Notes under the pieces: generated by a model
What the model was told of the DNA's origin: nothing
The model's database searches: none
What the model saw: only the letters and a program-made list of their open reading frames with translations
From: JBBRCE01 sp038205115
GTDB taxonomy: Bacteria; Planctomycetota; Planctomycetia; Pirellulales; JBBRCE01
Reading direction: 5' to 3'
Length of the DNA: 64,000 nt
Assembly: GCA_038205115.1 (NCBI GenBank)
Contig: JBBRCE010000023.1
Coordinates: 8,389 to 72,388, forward strand
Program-made: the position numbers and the translations under genes
Part shown: positions 7,434 to 16,193 of the stretch, piece after piece
How the letters are laid out: each line of letters starts with the position of its first letter
Position numbering within the stretch: position 1 is the stretch's first letter

Positions 7434-10391
7434 TCACTTCTTGCCATCGCTCGGCGCGATCGGTCGCTGCATGTCGGCGGCGTAATCTTTGGGCGTGATC
7501 TGATACTTCAGCAGCGCGATGCCAGCCAGCGTGCGGTTGTAACCCAACAGACCATTTCGGGCACAGACTGCGCGTTTCCAATATTCGATGGCGCTCAAGT
7601 TACGGCCGTGCAGATCGAGGTAAGAAGCGAGATAAAAATTGAAATTCATTTGCGAGCTTGGATTTGCGTCCTGCGCCAATCGTTCGGCCGACTTCAGGTC
7701 GAAATCGGCTTTACCACCGCGGGCGAGGTCGGCAATCCACAGCTTGGCCAGACCGAGACATTCCGTGCGTGACCCTTCCTTATCGTCAGGTTTGAATTTG
7801 GAAAACTGTTGCACGACATGCTGCAGCGCTCGATCGCGGCGATCCGTTTCGCCCAGTTGGTCGGCAATCAACGCCGTGCGTAAACCGGCGGCTGGAGAAT
7901 GATTTTGATCTAAAGCCTGTTCGCATAATTCGAGCGCTTTGAGCGGCTCGCCGGTTAGTAGATGGAAGAAGGCGTCATCGTCGAGCGATTTTGGTCTGTA
8001 ACTGGGTTTGGCCCTGGCCGCAACCACCAGATCTTTGGCCGCAGCGACATCGCCATGCCCGGTCCGCTTACAAAAACAGAACCAATGGAATTCTTCGCCC
8101 GAGTAGCGTTCCGAAGTGGCGCGATACATCGCCTCGGCGCGGTCCCAGTCTTGCAGCGCCTCGTAGACAATTCCGGCATCGTTCATGGCCCACTGAGCGA
8201 CGGATACTGCGGCCGCTTCGGCAAACGGCTGGGCTTTCTTCCATTCGTGCAGAGACATGTAATAATCGGCAATTTTGGCGCGAATCTGCGCGTGCTCCAA
8301 ACCGTAGTCCGGATGCTGCAAAAACTCTTCGAGCGTCGACTGCCATTTGTCCTGTTGACCTTGCTGCAGATAACTGTCGGCCAACGCCTCGAAGGCCTGC
8401 ATGGCTGGTTCGGCGGCAATCGAGGCGCGGAATTGCTTTTCGGCTTCGTCACAGCGCTTCAAAGCCGACAACCGCTTGCCCAGCGCCATCGCTAACACCG
8501 GCTGATTGGCTGAATTTTTCTGCCACGATTCGATCCGGGTATCCGCCCACTTGGGATCGTATTGAATGATGGCTTGTTTGGCGGCCGGCGAGTGCGAACT
8601 GATTGCGTACAGCCCATGTGCAAAACTCGACTTGAACTGCGGCTTGTAAATTTGCAAGGCAAAATCTAGGTCCTTGGCATCATCGTCCAATGCAAACGGG
8701 GCGTAATTAAACAACTGGCTGCGAAAGCCTGGATCGACTTCGCCGATCACATCGAAAATTGGCTGGTAGCTGAGATCGATCGAAAACCAGTTGGTTGCCG
8801 GCTTCAAGCGCTGAAGTGCTGCATCGCAAACCTTCTTGTTGCTGGCAAACGATTCGACGAAAGCACGCAGCCGATGTTTTTCGACCAGCGCGACCGTGGC
8901 CGCCAGCGTGTCGTCGGAGGAAACGCCCAGTTGTTGCCGCTCGAAACGCAACCGTCGCCAAAGCTGCGAGAACGACGTCTCCTGAATTAACTCCGAAAGC
9001 ACGGTCCACGACAATTCGGAACGATCCGGCTGGAACTGGTCAGCTCCGCTGGCGGAGTTCGCTTTTGGCAACGGCTCGGCCAGTCCGGCAGTTCGCAACT
9101 GCGCCACCAACGCTGCCCGCTGCTCGTACTCTTTTGGGTTATCGTCTTCGTCCTGGACGGTGGCAACCTTTCCGGCCTTGAGACTGCGTTTGATGGCCGT
9201 TGGCAACTCAGGAATTTTGGCAACCTGTCCGTAAATTCGATCCGCCAAGGTCTGCGGCCCGAGTTGCGTGGTGTGTTGCGCCAGGCCGGGTCCGGAAAAA
9301 TCGCTCAACCCATCGTGAAGTCGATACCACTCCGGCAGCAGCGGGAGAACTTCCAATCCAATGCGCGCGGCCTGGCTCGGACTGCCCGATTGTTCGGCCG
9401 ACAGATAGCGGAGCAACGCGGGAAGTTGCTGGCTGTTGGTATTGGCGGCAGCCAGTTCGTTTTGCTCGAAGCGACAGAAATTCCGAATCCAAGCAGCCCA
9501 GACAGGCGGCCCCGCGCCGTTTTTGTTTTCTTCGGCCAGCGCTCGGTTGGCGTGATCCAAATCCTCCAACGCTGCGTTGTGCAAGCCGGCCAACGCCTCG
9601 CCATACGCCCGGTGGTAGAACGCCCACGAAGAATCTTGTTTGGCGGTGGCGACCAATCGCTGGGCATACAGCAGCGATCGGGCTTTGAAAACTTTATGCA
9701 TCGGATGAAAGTTGGATTCCGAGAGCACGCCTAAGTTGGCGTAACCGCGGACCAGCCCAGCCAGCAACAGTCGCGAATCGCGTTCCGCCGCCAGCGCCGC
9801 ATGCAGTTGCCGCACAGCCGACACTTGCGAAGTGAATGTCATTTCGTCAAGCAAATCGGCAATCTCCACCGGCAATCGTTCCGTCTTGACGGTGGAGACC
9901 TTAGCCGGCGCCTCGGTGAGTCCATTCTTTTTCAACACCGCGACGAAATCCGTTCGCGAGAGCGCTTCCATCTCCGTGCAAAAGCCGCGATAGTCAAACT
10001 GCTTGCCGGGGCTGGGCAAATCTTTGCGCCACAACAAGACCTGTTGCGCGCCAATGCCATACAGGATTTCAATTTGATTGGTGTCGCCAGGCACGCCGGC
10101 GATCTCGAATAATTCACTGCCGCCCAGAGTTTTATCGTCGGCCTTTGGCATCTCGTCGCCCAGCGAGGCGTCGCGCGTCGTCAGGCCCAACTCTTCGCGA
10201 GCGGTAATCAAAAACGCCTGCCGCGCAAGTTCCTTACTGAGCATGCCGCGATGGTGATTGCCCTGGGTGCGGAGTTCCCAGCCGTAAGTATTGCGAAGAT
10301 AAACCACCTTGCCGGGTGGCTGCTGGCCACAGGCGTCCGCGGAAAGCCAGATTGTCATCAAGCCTACAGCCGCGCCCACGATACGATACAT
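7434..10391 (-). CDS. Large secreted TPR-repeat protein
   Basis: This is a 985-residue protein with a signal peptide (MYRIVGAAVGLMTIWLSADA). Residues about 25-170 form a unique N-terminal region (VVYLRNTYGWELRT...). The remainder is alpha-helical and rich in Ala/Leu with TPR-like units, clearest around residues 630-960 (for example ADSYLQQGQQDKW, AMNDAGIVYEALQDWDRAE, RTALIADQLGET). The ATG has GGGAGA eight bases upstream. TPR arrays mediate protein-protein contacts; the partner is unknown. It has no co-directional neighbour within 2.5 kb and is divergent from pnkp. I do not recognise a named family. Confidence 0.75.
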   Translation of the reverse strand: MYRIVGAAVGLMTIWLSADACGQQPPGKVVYLRNTYGWELRTQGNHHRGMLSKELARQAFLITAREELGLTTRDASLGDEMPKADDKTLGGSELFEIAGVPGDTNQIEILYGIGAQQVLLWRKDLPSPGKQFDYRGFCTEMEALSRTDFVAVLKKNGLTEAPAKVSTVKTERLPVEIADLLDEMTFTSQVSAVRQLHAALAAERDSRLLLAGLVRGYANLGVLSESNFHPMHKVFKARSLLYAQRLVATAKQDSSWAFYHRAYGEALAGLHNAALEDLDHANRALAEENKNGAGPPVWAAWIRNFCRFEQNELAAANTNSQQLPALLRYLSAEQSGSPSQAARIGLEVLPLLPEWYRLHDGLSDFSGPGLAQHTTQLGPQTLADRIYGQVAKIPELPTAIKRSLKAGKVATVQDEDDNPKEYEQRAALVAQLRTAGLAEPLPKANSASGADQFQPDRSELSWTVLSELIQETSFSQLWRRLRFERQQLGVSSDDTLAATVALVEKHRLRAFVESFASNKKVCDAALQRLKPATNWFSIDLSYQPIFDVIGEVDPGFRSQLFNYAPFALDDDAKDLDFALQIYKPQFKSSFAHGLYAISSHSPAAKQAIIQYDPKWADTRIESWQKNSANQPVLAMALGKRLSALKRCDEAEKQFRASIAAEPAMQAFEALADSYLQQGQQDKWQSTLEEFLQHPDYGLEHAQIRAKIADYYMSLHEWKKAQPFAEAAAVSVAQWAMNDAGIVYEALQDWDRAEAMYRATSERYSGEEFHWFCFCKRTGHGDVAAAKDLVVAARAKPSYRPKSLDDDAFFHLLTGEPLKALELCEQALDQNHSPAAGLRTALIADQLGETDRRDRALQHVVQQFSKFKPDDKEGSRTECLGLAKLWIADLARGGKADFDLKSAERLAQDANPSSQMNFNFYLASYLDLHGRNLSAIEYWKRAVCARNGLLGYNRTLAGIALLKYQITPKDYAADMQRPIAPSDGKK

Positions 10392-10763
10392 CGTGATGTC
10401 TCCCGGAAGGTCGGACGGTCAATGGTTCGAACACCGCAATTGTGGCAATCCGCGTTTCTCGCGTCAACAAATTTGCCAGACGCGTCGCCAACGAACAGCC
10501 CAAATGCGATTGCAGAATGCGCCTCGATTGAAAAGACGTTTCGGAGAGACATTTCCGCAAGGCCCCTTGATTCTTTCTGCTTGCTTGAAATACTGCCTGC
10601 TGACGCGATGGAGTTGCCGTGGTGTCGAAGGACACATGACTACCCTTTCGTAAAAACGCACTCACATTGCCACGCATAGCTGGCTGCGAGCTCCGGAAAA
10701 TACGAAACGGTAGGCACAGGCATTTCCGCGGCGATAAGTGATCTTGTGAATGAGAAAAAAAGC
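10392..10763. other. Divergent intergenic region without recognised gene
   Basis: 372 bp lie between the TPR gene and pnkp, which are transcribed away from each other. Several short overlapping ORFs are present, none with recognisable sequence or signal peptide. In particular there is no trace of a hen1 gene, which often accompanies pnkp in bacteria. Confidence 0.5.
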
Positions 10764-12035
10764 ATGAACCTCGCGATCCCCAAGTTGTCTTTGGTTGTTC
10801 TGATTGGCCCCAGCGGCGCAGGCAAGAGCACGTTCGCACGGCAGCACTTTCTGCCGAGCGAAGTGCTGTCGTCCGACTATTGCCGGGGGTTGGTGAGCGA
10901 CGATGAGAATAGTCAGGCGGCAACCACCGATGCGTTTGAGGTTTTGAACTTTATCGCCACCAAGCGGCTGGCGCGTGGTCATCTGACCGTGATCGATGCC
11001 ACCAACGTGCAACCAGAAGCCCGCGCGCCGCTGGTGGCTTTGGCGCGCAAATACCACTGCTTGCCGGTGGCGGTTGTGTTCGATCTGCCGGAGAATCTCT
11101 GTCACGAACGAAATCGTACGCGGCCGGATCGCGCGTTTGGTCCCCACGTCATCCGGCAGCAGAAGTCACAATTACGGCGGTCGATCAAGACGCTCAAGCG
11201 CGAAGGCTTTCGACATCTGTTCCTGCTGGAAAGTCTGGCCGACGTGGAGGCCGCACGGATTGAACGCGTGCCGCTGTGGAACGACCGCACCCAAGAGCAC
11301 GGTCCGTTTGACATCATTGGCGATCTGCACGGTTGCGCCGACGAACTGGAAGAATTGCTGTCGCTGCTCGGTTACCAGCCGACTGCCGGCGGCGCGGAGA
11401 GTCGCGCAGGCAGCGGCGATATTGCCTACGCGCATCCGGACGGTCGCAAAGCCGTTTTCGTTGGCGATCTGGTGGACCGCGGTCCACGCGTGCTCGACTG
11501 CCTGCGAATCGTCAGCAGCATGGTGCGGCAGGGCACGGGAATTTGCGTGCCGGGCAACCACGATATGAAACTGCTCAAGAAGCTGCGTGGCAAAGACGTG
11601 CAGATCACGCACGGCCTGGCGCAAACGATGGCCGAGATCGACACTTTGCCGGATGCAGAGCGGGAGTCGCACTGCGCGGCGCTGGCCGAGTTTCTCGACG
11701 GCCTGGTTAGCCACTACCTGCTGGACGATGGCAAGTTAGTGGTTGCTCATGCCGGCATGAAAGAATCGATGCAAGGGCGCGGTTCAGGCAGGGTTCGCGA
11801 CTTCGCGCTGTACGGCGAGACGACCGGCGAGACCGACGAGTTCGGCCTGCCGGTGCGCTACAACTGGGCGGCCGAATATCGCGGCGCGGCGATGGTCGTT
11901 TACGGTCACACGCCAGTGCCGCATCCCGAGTGGCTGAACAACACCGTCAACATCGACACCGGCTGTGTGTTCGGCGGCAAACTCACGGCCCTACGATATC
12001 CCGAGAAAGAGTTCGTCTCCGTATCGGCAAGGTAA
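10764..12035 (+). CDS. pnkp: Pnkp RNA-repair enzyme, kinase-phosphatase part (interrupted gene)
   Basis: These 423 residues hold the first two domains of bacterial polynucleotide kinase-phosphatase. The kinase P-loop GPSGAGKST is at residues 15-23. The metallophosphatase then shows DIIGDLHGC, FVGDLVDRGP, GNHDMK, VVAHAGM and YGHTPV in the normal order. The frame ends at TAA (12033-12035), right after the phosphatase domain. The same frame stays open from there to 13367 and encodes the missing third domain, so this is one interrupted gene of about 868 codons, close to the usual Pnkp size. Known Pnkp heals and seals broken RNA ends together with Hen1. The first half alone could still heal ends (5' phosphorylation, 3' dephosphorylation). 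Start: ATG 10764; a GTG at 10746 is the alternative. Confidence 0.9.
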   Translation: MNLAIPKLSLVVLIGPSGAGKSTFARQHFLPSEVLSSDYCRGLVSDDENSQAATTDAFEVLNFIATKRLARGHLTVIDATNVQPEARAPLVALARKYHCLPVAVVFDLPENLCHERNRTRPDRAFGPHVIRQQKSQLRRSIKTLKREGFRHLFLLESLADVEAARIERVPLWNDRTQEHGPFDIIGDLHGCADELEELLSLLGYQPTAGGAESRAGSGDIAYAHPDGRKAVFVGDLVDRGPRVLDCLRIVSSMVRQGTGICVPGNHDMKLLKKLRGKDVQITHGLAQTMAEIDTLPDAERESHCAALAEFLDGLVSHYLLDDGKLVVAHAGMKESMQGRGSGRVRDFALYGETTGETDEFGLPVRYNWAAEYRGAAMVVYGHTPVPHPEWLNNTVNIDTGCVFGGKLTALRYPEKEFVSVSAR

Positions 12036-12116
12036 ACGTATTGCGAACCGTCGCGGCCGTTTCTTGCCGGCGATCAGCCCACGTCTGCGCTCACGGCGCA
12101 GCAGTTATCCGATGAC

Positions 12117-13367
12117 GTGCTGGATGCCGAGGATGTGATTGGCAAGCGAATTGTCGCCACCAGGCTGCATCACAACGTAACCATCCGCGAAGAAAATTCC
12201 GCTGCGGCGCTCGAGGTAATGAGCCGATTTGCGGCCGATCCCAAGTGGCTGATCTACTTGCCGCCCACGATGTCTCCCTGCGAAACGAGCAAAGAGCCCG
12301 GCTTGCTGGAACATCCGGCCGAAGCGTTTTCGTATTTCCGCAAGCAAGGCGTGTCGCAACTTGTCTGCGAAGAAAAACATATGGGCTCGCGCGCGGTGGC
12401 GGTTGTTTGCCGCGATCAAGCGGCCGCTGCGGATCGATTTGGTATCGCCGACGAAGCGGGCATCGTCTACACCCGCACCGGCCGCCGTTTTTTCAACGAC
12501 GTTGACGTCGAGCCGCAACTGCTCGAACGTCTGCGGATGGCGCTGACCGCGGCTGGCTTCTGGGACGAATTTCAAACCACGTGGGCTTGCCTGGATTGCG
12601 AATTGATGCCCTGGTCGGCCAAAGCGCAAGAACTATTGCGCTCACAGTACGCGGCGGTCGGCGCTGCCGGAAACGCGTCGCTGCCGCAGGTGGTGTCGAT
12701 GCTCGATCAGGCGAAGCAGCGACTCCGTGGCGAGGGTCTGGAACGGGCGACGGCGGCTCAGTTGCAGTTCGTTCGACGGGAACAAGCGGTCGCCAAGTTC
12801 GTCACGGCCTACCGCCAATACTGCTGGACGGTTGCCTCGATCGACGATTTGAAGCTCGCTCCGTTTCATCTGCTGGCGACCGAGGGCGGGCTGCACACGC
12901 ATCAGAACCATCTGTGGCACATGCGGACATTGGCCAACTTTTGCGCGCAACAACCACAATTGCTATTGGCAACCAACGTCCAGGTTGTGGACCTCGCGAA
13001 TCCCGATTCCGAACACCAAGGCATTGCCTGGTGGCAACAGCTTACCGGCCGTGGCGGCGAAGGCATGGTGGTCAAGCCGCTGGATTTTGTCGTCCGCGGC
13101 AAGCAGGGTTTGGTGCAACCGGCGGTGAAATGTCGAGGGCCAGAATACTTGCGGATCATTTATGGTCCGGATTACGACAGCCACGAGAATCTCACGCGGC
13201 TCCGTCATCGCGGCCTTGGCGCCAAGCGCTCGTTGGCGCTGCGCGAGTTCGCACTGGGCATCGAGGCGCTCGAACGATTCGTTTGCCGGCAGCCGTTGCG
13301 GCGCGTTCACGAATGCGTGTTTGGCGTGCTGGCCTTGGAGAGCGAGCCGATTGATCCGCGGTTATGA
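12117..13367 (+). CDS. pnkp: Pnkp ligase (adenylyltransferase) part, separated by an in-frame TAA
   Basis: This frame continues the kinase-phosphatase frame after the TAA at 12033-12035. The open stretch begins at 12036, and the linker codons (reading TYCEPSRPFLAGD) already look like Pnkp sequence, so the domain was made without its own start originally. The first usable start is GTG at 12117, and no Shine-Dalgarno is evident. The peptide carries the nucleotidyltransferase motif EEKHMGSRA, whose Lys takes AMP, then VYTRTGRRFF and a late VVKPLDF motif. In characterised Pnkp this domain only adenylates and needs Hen1 for full ligation. If translated alone it would be an orphan adenylyltransferase; if not, the gene has lost sealing capacity. 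The coding sequence shows no other damage. Confidence 0.85.
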   Translation: MLDAEDVIGKRIVATRLHHNVTIREENSAAALEVMSRFAADPKWLIYLPPTMSPCETSKEPGLLEHPAEAFSYFRKQGVSQLVCEEKHMGSRAVAVVCRDQAAAADRFGIADEAGIVYTRTGRRFFNDVDVEPQLLERLRMALTAAGFWDEFQTTWACLDCELMPWSAKAQELLRSQYAAVGAAGNASLPQVVSMLDQAKQRLRGEGLERATAAQLQFVRREQAVAKFVTAYRQYCWTVASIDDLKLAPFHLLATEGGLHTHQNHLWHMRTLANFCAQQPQLLLATNVQVVDLANPDSEHQGIAWWQQLTGRGGEGMVVKPLDFVVRGKQGLVQPAVKCRGPEYLRIIYGPDYDSHENLTRLRHRGLGAKRSLALREFALGIEALERFVCRQPLRRVHECVFGVLALESEPIDPRL

Positions 13368-13461
13368 CGCCTGCCTGCGGGCAAAGTTGACGCACGAAGC
13401 TTCGCTGACTGATTCACAAGCGAACGCAATGAGGCCGGCAGATGCGTCGCGCCGCGCGGCG

Positions 13462-15051
13462 TTACGAGCAGGTTGCGGCGCGCTGCTGCACGGTTTCGTA
13501 GGTGCGGCTCTCGGCGTCGCCGCTGGGGCCTTGCAGCGCAAGCTGGTAGAGTTCGTGGCCGTAGGTCGTCGGATATTCGCCAGTGATGCAGGCCTGGCAA
13601 AGCCGATCGGCATCAAATCCCATCGCGCGCGCGATCGACTGCACGGGCAAGTAGCGGAGCGAATCGGCCCCTAGATTTTTGGCCATCGCGGCTTGCATCT
13701 CGTCGGTCAGTTCGCCGCCCTGCATGAATTCCGGCGCAAAAAGCTGCTCGATGGTCGACATATCGATGCCGTAAAAGCAAGGCGCAATGATCGGCGGGCA
13801 GGCCACGCGGACGTGAATTTCCTTTGCCCGGCCGAGGTCGCGAATGCGATTGATCAGCACGCGCATGGTTGTGGAGCGGACGATGGAATCTTCAACCAGA
13901 AACACGCGTTTGCCTTCCAGCACTTCGCGCAGGGGCGTGTACTTGGTGGACGCCTTTTGCATGCGGTTGCTGCCGCCCTCAATGAACGTGCGGCCGGAAT
14001 ATCGGTTGCGGATCAGCCCTTCGACCGATGGAATCTTTAGCCGGAAGGCCATTGCGTCGGCCGCCGCCTTGCTGGTGTCTGGCACCGGCACCACGACGCT
14101 GTCGGCATCGATGGGCGAGGTTTCCAGCCGCGCGAGTTCTTCGCCCAGCGTCTTGCGAGACAGATAAACGCTGCGGCCATCCATGGTGCTGGCCACGTTG
14201 GCAAAATAAATCCACTCGAAGAAACAATGCGCCGAGCGGGGCGAACGGGCGTAAGTGTGGATTTCGAACTTGCCATCCACAATGGTAATGATCTGTCCCG
14301 GCAGCACGTTTTTGATACTCTCTGGCGAGAAGCCGAGATTCAATAGTGCCACGCTCTCGCTGGCCGCGGCGAACAGCGAATCTTCCATGGCGTAGCACAA
14401 GGGCCGAATGCCCAGCGGGTCGCGGGCCACAAACATGTGCCCTAGCGCGTTGAGAAACACCAGGTTGTAGGCGCCGTCGAACCGTTTGCTGATGTTTTGC
14501 ATGACTTCGACCAGCGACGGCGTGGCATCGCCGGACAGCTCGCGACTGATCGAGTGCATGATGATTTCGGTGTCGTTATCGCGGGCCAGATGGTATTCGT
14601 TGTTGGCCAGCAGTTCGGATTTCAGATCGACGAAGTTGGCTAGTTGCCCATTGAAACCGAAGCTGAACCATTTGTGTTTTTGTAAATGATGCCGCTCGAA
14701 CGGCTGCGCGTAACTGCGGTCGTCGGCGCCGCAGGTGGCGTAGCGGACATGTCCGATGGCGGCCGAGCCGGCGTATTCGGTCATCAAGCTTTCGAACTTG
14801 CCACTGTGATTCATCCGAAAAACTTCACTGACGCTGCCCACGTCTTTGAAGGTGTCGATGAGCTGATTGCGTGCCGCGTTGAAAGTTGTGAAGCCAGCCG
14901 ATAACTGCCCGCGATTTTGAATATCGAGCAGCATCCGCGGCATCAACCGTGACGCCTGACTTGGTCCTTGCACCGGGCAAAGCGGACTGACTTCGCCGCC
15001 GGGCAGATGATAAATGGCCGCCAATCCGCACTCGTGGTAGAGTTCGCTCAT
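13462..15051 (-). CDS. purF: Amidophosphoribosyltransferase
   Basis: The 529-residue protein has the PurF architecture. The N-terminal Ntn glutaminase starts MSELYHECGLAAIYH, so C8 would be the nucleophile after removal of a seven-residue propeptide. IGHVRYATCG and FGFNGQLANF are the Arg and oxyanion loops. The C-terminal phosphoribosyltransferase has the PRPP loop VFLVEDSIVRSTT. It transfers glutamine amide nitrogen to PRPP in the first step of purine synthesis. Position 2 of the oxyanion loop (NGQ) and the PRPP loop (RST instead of RGT) differ slightly from the commonest forms. A CxxC-type pair that would hint at an Fe-S cluster is not obvious. It is a single gene, convergent with pnkp. Confidence 0.9.
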   Translation of the reverse strand: MSELYHECGLAAIYHLPGGEVSPLCPVQGPSQASRLMPRMLLDIQNRGQLSAGFTTFNAARNQLIDTFKDVGSVSEVFRMNHSGKFESLMTEYAGSAAIGHVRYATCGADDRSYAQPFERHHLQKHKWFSFGFNGQLANFVDLKSELLANNEYHLARDNDTEIIMHSISRELSGDATPSLVEVMQNISKRFDGAYNLVFLNALGHMFVARDPLGIRPLCYAMEDSLFAAASESVALLNLGFSPESIKNVLPGQIITIVDGKFEIHTYARSPRSAHCFFEWIYFANVASTMDGRSVYLSRKTLGEELARLETSPIDADSVVVPVPDTSKAAADAMAFRLKIPSVEGLIRNRYSGRTFIEGGSNRMQKASTKYTPLREVLEGKRVFLVEDSIVRSTTMRVLINRIRDLGRAKEIHVRVACPPIIAPCFYGIDMSTIEQLFAPEFMQGGELTDEMQAAMAKNLGADSLRYLPVQSIARAMGFDADRLCQACITGEYPTTYGHELYQLALQGPSGDAESRTYETVQQRAATCS

Positions 15052-15688
15052 GCTTGAATCACCGGCTCAGAGGCCGACAGACGGGAAGAATGGGTTCGAG
15101 AAGTCACGGCGGCATCACATCCCAGCGAACGGCACGCCCATTAACAGGGACGGCGAGCATCGCGAAGTCTCATTCTAAAGTGCCAGTGGCATTTACTCAA
15201 CCAACCGACAGACGGAATCACGGTTGACCCGCAGCGCGCAAACGCTCCGTGGGCCAAATAACTTAGAGTTTCATGTCGCTCTGGCCATCAAAACTCTTCT
15301 GCAAGCCGACGGCAGACACCTGGCTGCGGACGCGCGGCGGCAGACACGTTCGAACGCTGAAAACACTGAACGCCAAGTCTGCCAGCGTACCTATTCGCAT
15401 TACAATCGATCCAGCCTTGGCGCGGTGACTGGATTTGCCGGAATCGCAGTTACGCGCGGTGTCTCTTGCCACAACTCGAAGCGTCGCCAATGTGCGGAAT
15501 TCTGGACGTACAAAAGCGCCAAACGGTGTTGCCGGCACGCATGCATTTTTCGCCAGATTGGCCGGCCTTGCCGTGGTTTGGCGCTTCCGCTACACTTCGC
15601 AACCCATTTTCCCCGCGAAATCGACACTTGCGATGGCCGTTGTGCGACTGCAAACCCGCGAGAAATGGTGGTTTAGGCAATAATTTGC
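15052..15688. other. Intergenic region without recognised gene
   Basis: This is about 640 bp between purF and the promoter of the next gene. Several overlapping ORFs of 70-170 codons occur on both strands, but none has a signal peptide, repeated domain or recognisable motif, and they shadow each other. I see no tRNA fold or long hairpin. Confidence 0.5.
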
Positions 15689-15716
15689 TTGAAATGGCAG
15701 ACCGACCTTTTAGAAT
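15689..15716 (+). promoter_or_regulatory. Sigma-70-type promoter
   Basis: TTGAAA (15689-15694), a 16-bp spacer and TAGAAT (15711-15716) give a good housekeeping promoter about 56 bp ahead of the ATG at 15772. It probably drives the secreted protein gene and perhaps the following HTH-membrane protein gene. Confidence 0.6.
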
Positions 15717-15771
15717 GGAATGAAGGTCGTTGATGGCTGTCTTTCGGGCGTTAACCCATTTGAGGTGTACG

Positions 15772-16110
15772 ATGAAAGCGGCAGTCATTGGTCTAACAGT
15801 TGGTGCAAGTCTTTTGGTGGCCGGAGCTTGGGCGGTTGGCGCCCCGGGGTTTTCGCAGGGGCAAGCAGTCACAGTGCCTGCGCACGGCGGCGAATTGATT
15901 TCGCTGGCGACCCCGGTTGGCGATAATCGCCAGCAACTGACGGTTATCGATCCCAAGATGCGCGTGGTCAGCGTTTATCACATCGAGTTGGCCACCGGCG
16001 AAATCACGTTGAAGAGCGTGCGAAACATCAGTTGGGACTTGCAGATGTCGGAATTTAACGGCGTGAATCCCCTGCCGCGGGATATTCGAACGCTAGTGGA
16101 AACCAGGTAG
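15772..16110 (+). CDS. Small secreted conserved protein
   Basis: This is a 112-residue product with an N-terminal signal or anchor segment (MKAAVIGLTVGASLLVAGAW). The rest reads like a short beta-rich domain: LTVIDPKMRVVSVYHI, TGEITLKSVRNISWDLQM and EFNG...PLPRDIR. I recognise this pattern from planctomycete genomes as a conserved hypothetical protein, but I know no function. The ATG at 15772 is preceded by GAGG at a seven-base distance, which decides against an in-frame upstream ATG at 15730. It lies 84 bp upstream of the HTH-membrane protein on the same strand. Confidence 0.75.
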   Translation: MKAAVIGLTVGASLLVAGAWAVGAPGFSQGQAVTVPAHGGELISLATPVGDNRQQLTVIDPKMRVVSVYHIELATGEITLKSVRNISWDLQMSEFNGVNPLPRDIRTLVETR

Positions 16111-16193
16111 TCACAACAACTTCCCGCCGGTTTGCGGCCCGAAACGGTCGGCGCGGAGCATCGGCCAGGTGCAAAACCCTGGTGGAGATTCTC

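Noticed and set aside
15224..15676. Possible 150-codon gene between purF and the small secreted protein
   Set aside because: Overlapping ORFs occur on both strands, with no ribosome site, no signal peptide and no recognisable motif.
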